Assembly (NCBI GenBank): GCA_016203345.1 | Contig: JACQMZ010000054.1 | Span: 1-8,922 of the forward strand | Direction of reading: 5' to 3' | Length of the DNA: 8,922 nucleotides | Origin: Candidatus Woesearchaeota archaeon | GTDB lineage: Archaea > Nanobdellota > Nanobdellia > Woesearchaeales > ARS49 | Shown: piece by piece, positions 6,906 through 8,922 of the stretch | Position numbering within the stretch: the stretch's first letter is position 1 | Layout of the letters: the number at the start of each line of letters is the position of its first letter | Position numbers and translations under genes: made by a program | Notes under the pieces: model-generated | Told to the model about the DNA's origin: nothing | Seen by the model: the letters and a program-made list of their open reading frames with translations, nothing else | Database searches by the model: none

Positions 6906-8781
6906 TTTCTTTTCCTCCGAACAGTTCAAATTGAATAGATATTCCGAGTCTTCCAATGTCTGCGTCCTGCACTGCACGTGAAATATCGGCAGGAATATGC
7001 TCGGCACTTGTCATAACGTGCTGTTCAGTGTATGTACGTTTGTCGTACGCAATCTTGAACGCAACATAGCCATCCAATACCGCGGGCTCGATGCGCGAAC
7101 CGCGATGCCTTAACGCGTAAGCCGCACACTGCGCGACTTCCTTGCACACAGGATGATTTGTGTCAGGCGCACACACAGGAATAAGAACAGTAACAACATA
7201 ACAGTCTGAGCCTGCCTCAGACACCAAGCAGCCCACAAGCGCCGCAGTCAAACGCTCTGGAACATCCACACGATGAGCATATTCCTGGTCGCGCACGCTG
7301 AGTTCGTCCAGCAACGGAAGCGCAGAATCTGCCTGTTCCTTCTGGACACTCAATTTCTCCTCTACCAACTCCAACTGCCTTTTCAATCCTTCAATTGGCT
7401 CTGTCTCACGCTCAGGGAAGCACTGCGCGAGTGCCACTCTTGACTGCAGACGCTCCTTTGCCGCGAGATAAATTTTTGCCTCCAGAGACGCTTCATCCGC
7501 AAGAGCACACAGGCGATCCTTAATGTCATCAACATCAGAAGTGACAATGCCAAGTTCATGCAATGTCGTCCAGTTGTCACCAGTGATCACATACTCATGC
7601 CGCGCATACAATCCGCGCGACTGCTCGACAGATATCCCGTCGGGAAAAAGGCGATCGTATGTTGCAAGCAGAGTTGTCCATGCATCAGAATTGCATTCGC
7701 GAACAGCATCACCGACTATGCCAGACAGCACGCCATTCGCGCCTTCACGCTGTCGACGGGCAACTCCGGCAATCAATGCGCTTGTTTCCACAGCAACAGG
7801 TGACAGAGTTTCGCCAGTGCGCTGAGCGCGCTTAAGCTGATGCTCAAGCACACTTACCTTGTCGAGCAGAGTCAAGATTTCTGTTTCATACGCTGACAGT
7901 TGTGCTTGTAGACTTCCCTGCGTTGCCACGAGCGATGCAGACTGAACACGCAACTCCCTGTTTTCTCCCTGAAGTTCACCGATCCTGCGCTGATACCTTT
8001 CGACGTGCGAGTTTGCCTTCAACAATTCAACAAGTCTGGCATCAAGCGTTCTGACGCTCTCGTACGCTTCACGCAACAATTGCTGATAGTCTTTTATTTC
8101 TGTCTGCAAGTTGGAAATAGTTGACTCGTGTTCGCCAACCGCCCGTCTTAGGTTTCGAATGTCTGCAAAGTATTGCGTCGCGCACTGCTTTTCTCCAGTT
8201 AGTCTTTTGGTAAGCACCTCGATCCGGCCAGTGAGTCCTCGAACATCAGTGTCGAGTGAGTGTATGGTTCGCCGCTGTTCTTGAACTCGCTGTTCATCAG
8301 AGTAGAGCACTAGCTGCACCGGCGTTATCCTGGCAGGATTTGCTTGCTTTGTCTGCAATTGCTGCAGTTGCCTTTCGAGCAGGGCATAATTCTTGTTCCT
8401 CTCCTGAATTTCCCTGCTCATCACTTGAATTTCACGACCCTGACGGGCGATTTCCAAGTTGATGGCAGTAAAATCTTCCCTCAGTTTCCGGTACTCAGCA
8501 ACGTCATTTGTGTGCTGTTCCTCGTAGAACGCAGTTTGAGTTTTCAAGTCTCCAACCTGTCGCAGAAGGTCCTTGTTGTCACTGCCCCTTACTCGAAGGT
8601 CAGCGCGCAGTTGTTGTTCGGACTCTCGCGAACGGGCCAGCGCATCCTGTACCTGCACCAACTGCGCACTTTTTGCAGCCAACTGCCTCTCTGCGGAAAG
8701 CATGCGGGTTTCCAAATCACACTCATCTGGCACATTCTCCGGCGCAGAGGGGTGTTTTTCTGCTTCAGTGGACATAGGCAT
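6898..8781 (-). CDS. Long coiled-coil protein, first gene of the operon
   Basis: A 627-residue protein. After a short polar N-terminus (1-21), residues about 22-145 and 162-320 are heptad-rich coiled coil, dense in Gln, Glu, Arg and Leu, with a break at about 147-160 (ANPARITPVQ). A globular part (330-455) follows, then a shorter coiled coil (about 460-500) and a C-terminal alpha/beta domain (about 508-620) with strands near 527-536 (CYVVTVLIPV) and 571-579. It resembles an SMC or Rad50 arm in outline, but I find no Walker A, Walker B or ABC signature, so it is not an SMC ATPase. A scaffold, tether or sensor role is inferred. ATG at 8781 lies about 29 bases from the centre of the TATA box, so the mRNA is nearly leaderless. 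ATG at 8775, with AGGA five bases upstream, is an alternative start. Its stop overlaps the next gene by 8 bases. Confidence 0.85.
   Translation of the reverse strand: MPMSTEAEKHPSAPENVPDECDLETRMLSAERQLAAKSAQLVQVQDALARSRESEQQLRADLRVRGSDNKDLLRQVGDLKTQTAFYEEQHTNDVAEYRKLREDFTAINLEIARQGREIQVMSREIQERNKNYALLERQLQQLQTKQANPARITPVQLVLYSDEQRVQEQRRTIHSLDTDVRGLTGRIEVLTKRLTGEKQCATQYFADIRNLRRAVGEHESTISNLQTEIKDYQQLLREAYESVRTLDARLVELLKANSHVERYQRRIGELQGENRELRVQSASLVATQGSLQAQLSAYETEILTLLDKVSVLEHQLKRAQRTGETLSPVAVETSALIAGVARRQREGANGVLSGIVGDAVRECNSDAWTTLLATYDRLFPDGISVEQSRGLYARHEYVITGDNWTTLHELGIVTSDVDDIKDRLCALADEASLEAKIYLAAKERLQSRVALAQCFPERETEPIEGLKRQLELVEEKLSVQKEQADSALPLLDELSVRDQEYAHRVDVPERLTAALVGCLVSEAGSDCYVVTVLIPVCAPDTNHPVCKEVAQCAAYALRHRGSRIEPAVLDGYVAFKIAYDKRTYTEQHVMTSAEHIPADISRAVQDADIGRLGISIQFELFGGKENG
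6914..6918 (-). promoter_or_regulatory. Ribosome binding site of the 512-residue gene
   Basis: GGAGG on the minus strand, 8 bases before the ATG at 6905, within the final codons of the coiled-coil gene. It is the main reason to choose 6905 over the longer open frame. Confidence 0.75.
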
Positions 8782-8805
8782 CCTAAGATTAATCGGACTT
8801 ATGCC

Positions 8806-8815
8806 TTTATATAAA
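8806..8815 (-). promoter_or_regulatory. Archaeal TATA box of the five-gene operon
   Basis: Read on the minus strand, TTTATATAAA is centred about 29 bases before the ATG at 8781, with a purine-rich GAAGG directly upstream that could serve as the TFB-recognition element. Transcription should start around 8783, giving a leader of only a few bases. I saw no comparable TATA box inside the operon, so all five genes probably depend on this promoter. Confidence 0.7.
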
Positions 8816-8822
8816 CCTTCGG

Positions 8823-8838
8823 TATGATATTACTCATA
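8823..8838. promoter_or_regulatory. Short dyad upstream of the operon promoter
   Basis: TATGA (8823-8827) and TCATA (8834-8838) are inverted with 6 bases between them, immediately upstream of the presumed TFB element of the operon promoter. The position would suit a regulator site, but 5-base arms in AT-rich DNA arise often by chance. It does not resemble the palindrome at 174-185. Confidence 0.2.
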
Positions 8839-8922
8839 AGGGACTAAATTTACCCGTATCGCGGCAAGAATGTGGTACGTGTTTAGCTTCTGTTGTTTTT
8901 TTGCTGACAGTCGGTGTTTTCG

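Noticed and set aside
6906..7007. Upstream extension of the 512-residue gene to a GTG at 7007
   Set aside because: It would overlap the coiled-coil gene by more than 100 bases. The ATG at 6905 has a well-spaced GGAGG site.
649..8781. Assignment of the operon to DISARM, BREX, Zorya or a type I/III restriction system
   Set aside because: A helicase and a methyltransferase are present, but they are fused, the methylase lacks a DNA-methylase catalytic motif, and no marker partner (nuclease, PglZ-like, DrmB-like or ZorA/B-like protein) is visible.
8896..8902. T7 run on the plus strand as a terminator
   Set aside because: No plus-strand gene precedes it in the window, and no hairpin supports it.
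8816..8922. Possible small RNA gene (tRNA or C/D box type) upstream of the operon
   Set aside because: No tRNA arms can be built. The only C-box-like sequence, near 8824, does not match the consensus and has no paired D box.

Overview
The window looks archaeal. Two promoters carry a strong archaeal TATA box about 27-30 bases ahead of a start codon, which implies leaderless or nearly leaderless mRNAs. Genes inside the operon instead start behind Shine-Dalgarno sites (GGAGG, 7-8 bases before the ATG). A T8 tract serves as the likely terminator of the main transcript. No gene here fixes the lineage. A mesophilic euryarchaeal or DPANN-type genome, or an element within one, is possible but not shown. 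GC is near 50% in the operon and lower (about 44%) in the small gene at the left.

Layout: bases 1-233 are non-coding. They hold a compact inverted-repeat structure (23-93) that can fold as a three-way junction, a weak hairpin followed by a T-rich tract (122-156), a 12-base perfect palindrome (174-185) and a TATA box (204-211). A small plus-strand gene (234-635) for a probable winged-helix DNA-binding protein follows. The rest of the window, 649-8781, is one tight minus-strand operon of five genes. In transcription order these are a 627-residue coiled-coil protein, a 512-residue unknown, a roughly 1000-residue SNF2-type helicase fused to a class I methyltransferase, a 348-residue helical unknown and a 225-residue unknown. 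Junctions are overlaps of 8, 14 (or 20) and 4 bases and one 5-base gap. A single TATA promoter (8806-8815) lies upstream, and a T8 tract (611-618) downstream sits inside the convergent winged-helix gene. The last 140 bases hold only the operon's promoter region.

How the genes may work together (inference): the operon is built like a multi-protein DNA-processing or defence module. It has a motor (the SNF2 lobes), a modifying enzyme on the same chain, a long coiled-coil scaffold or sensor without its own ATPase motif, and three proteins with no family I can recognise. I see no nuclease motif, DNA-methylase NPPY/DPPY motif or phosphatase (PglZ-like) gene, so it does not match BREX, DISARM, Zorya or an ordinary restriction-modification locus as far as can be read by eye. 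The convergent winged-helix protein could be a local regulator, but nothing proves that it acts on the operon.
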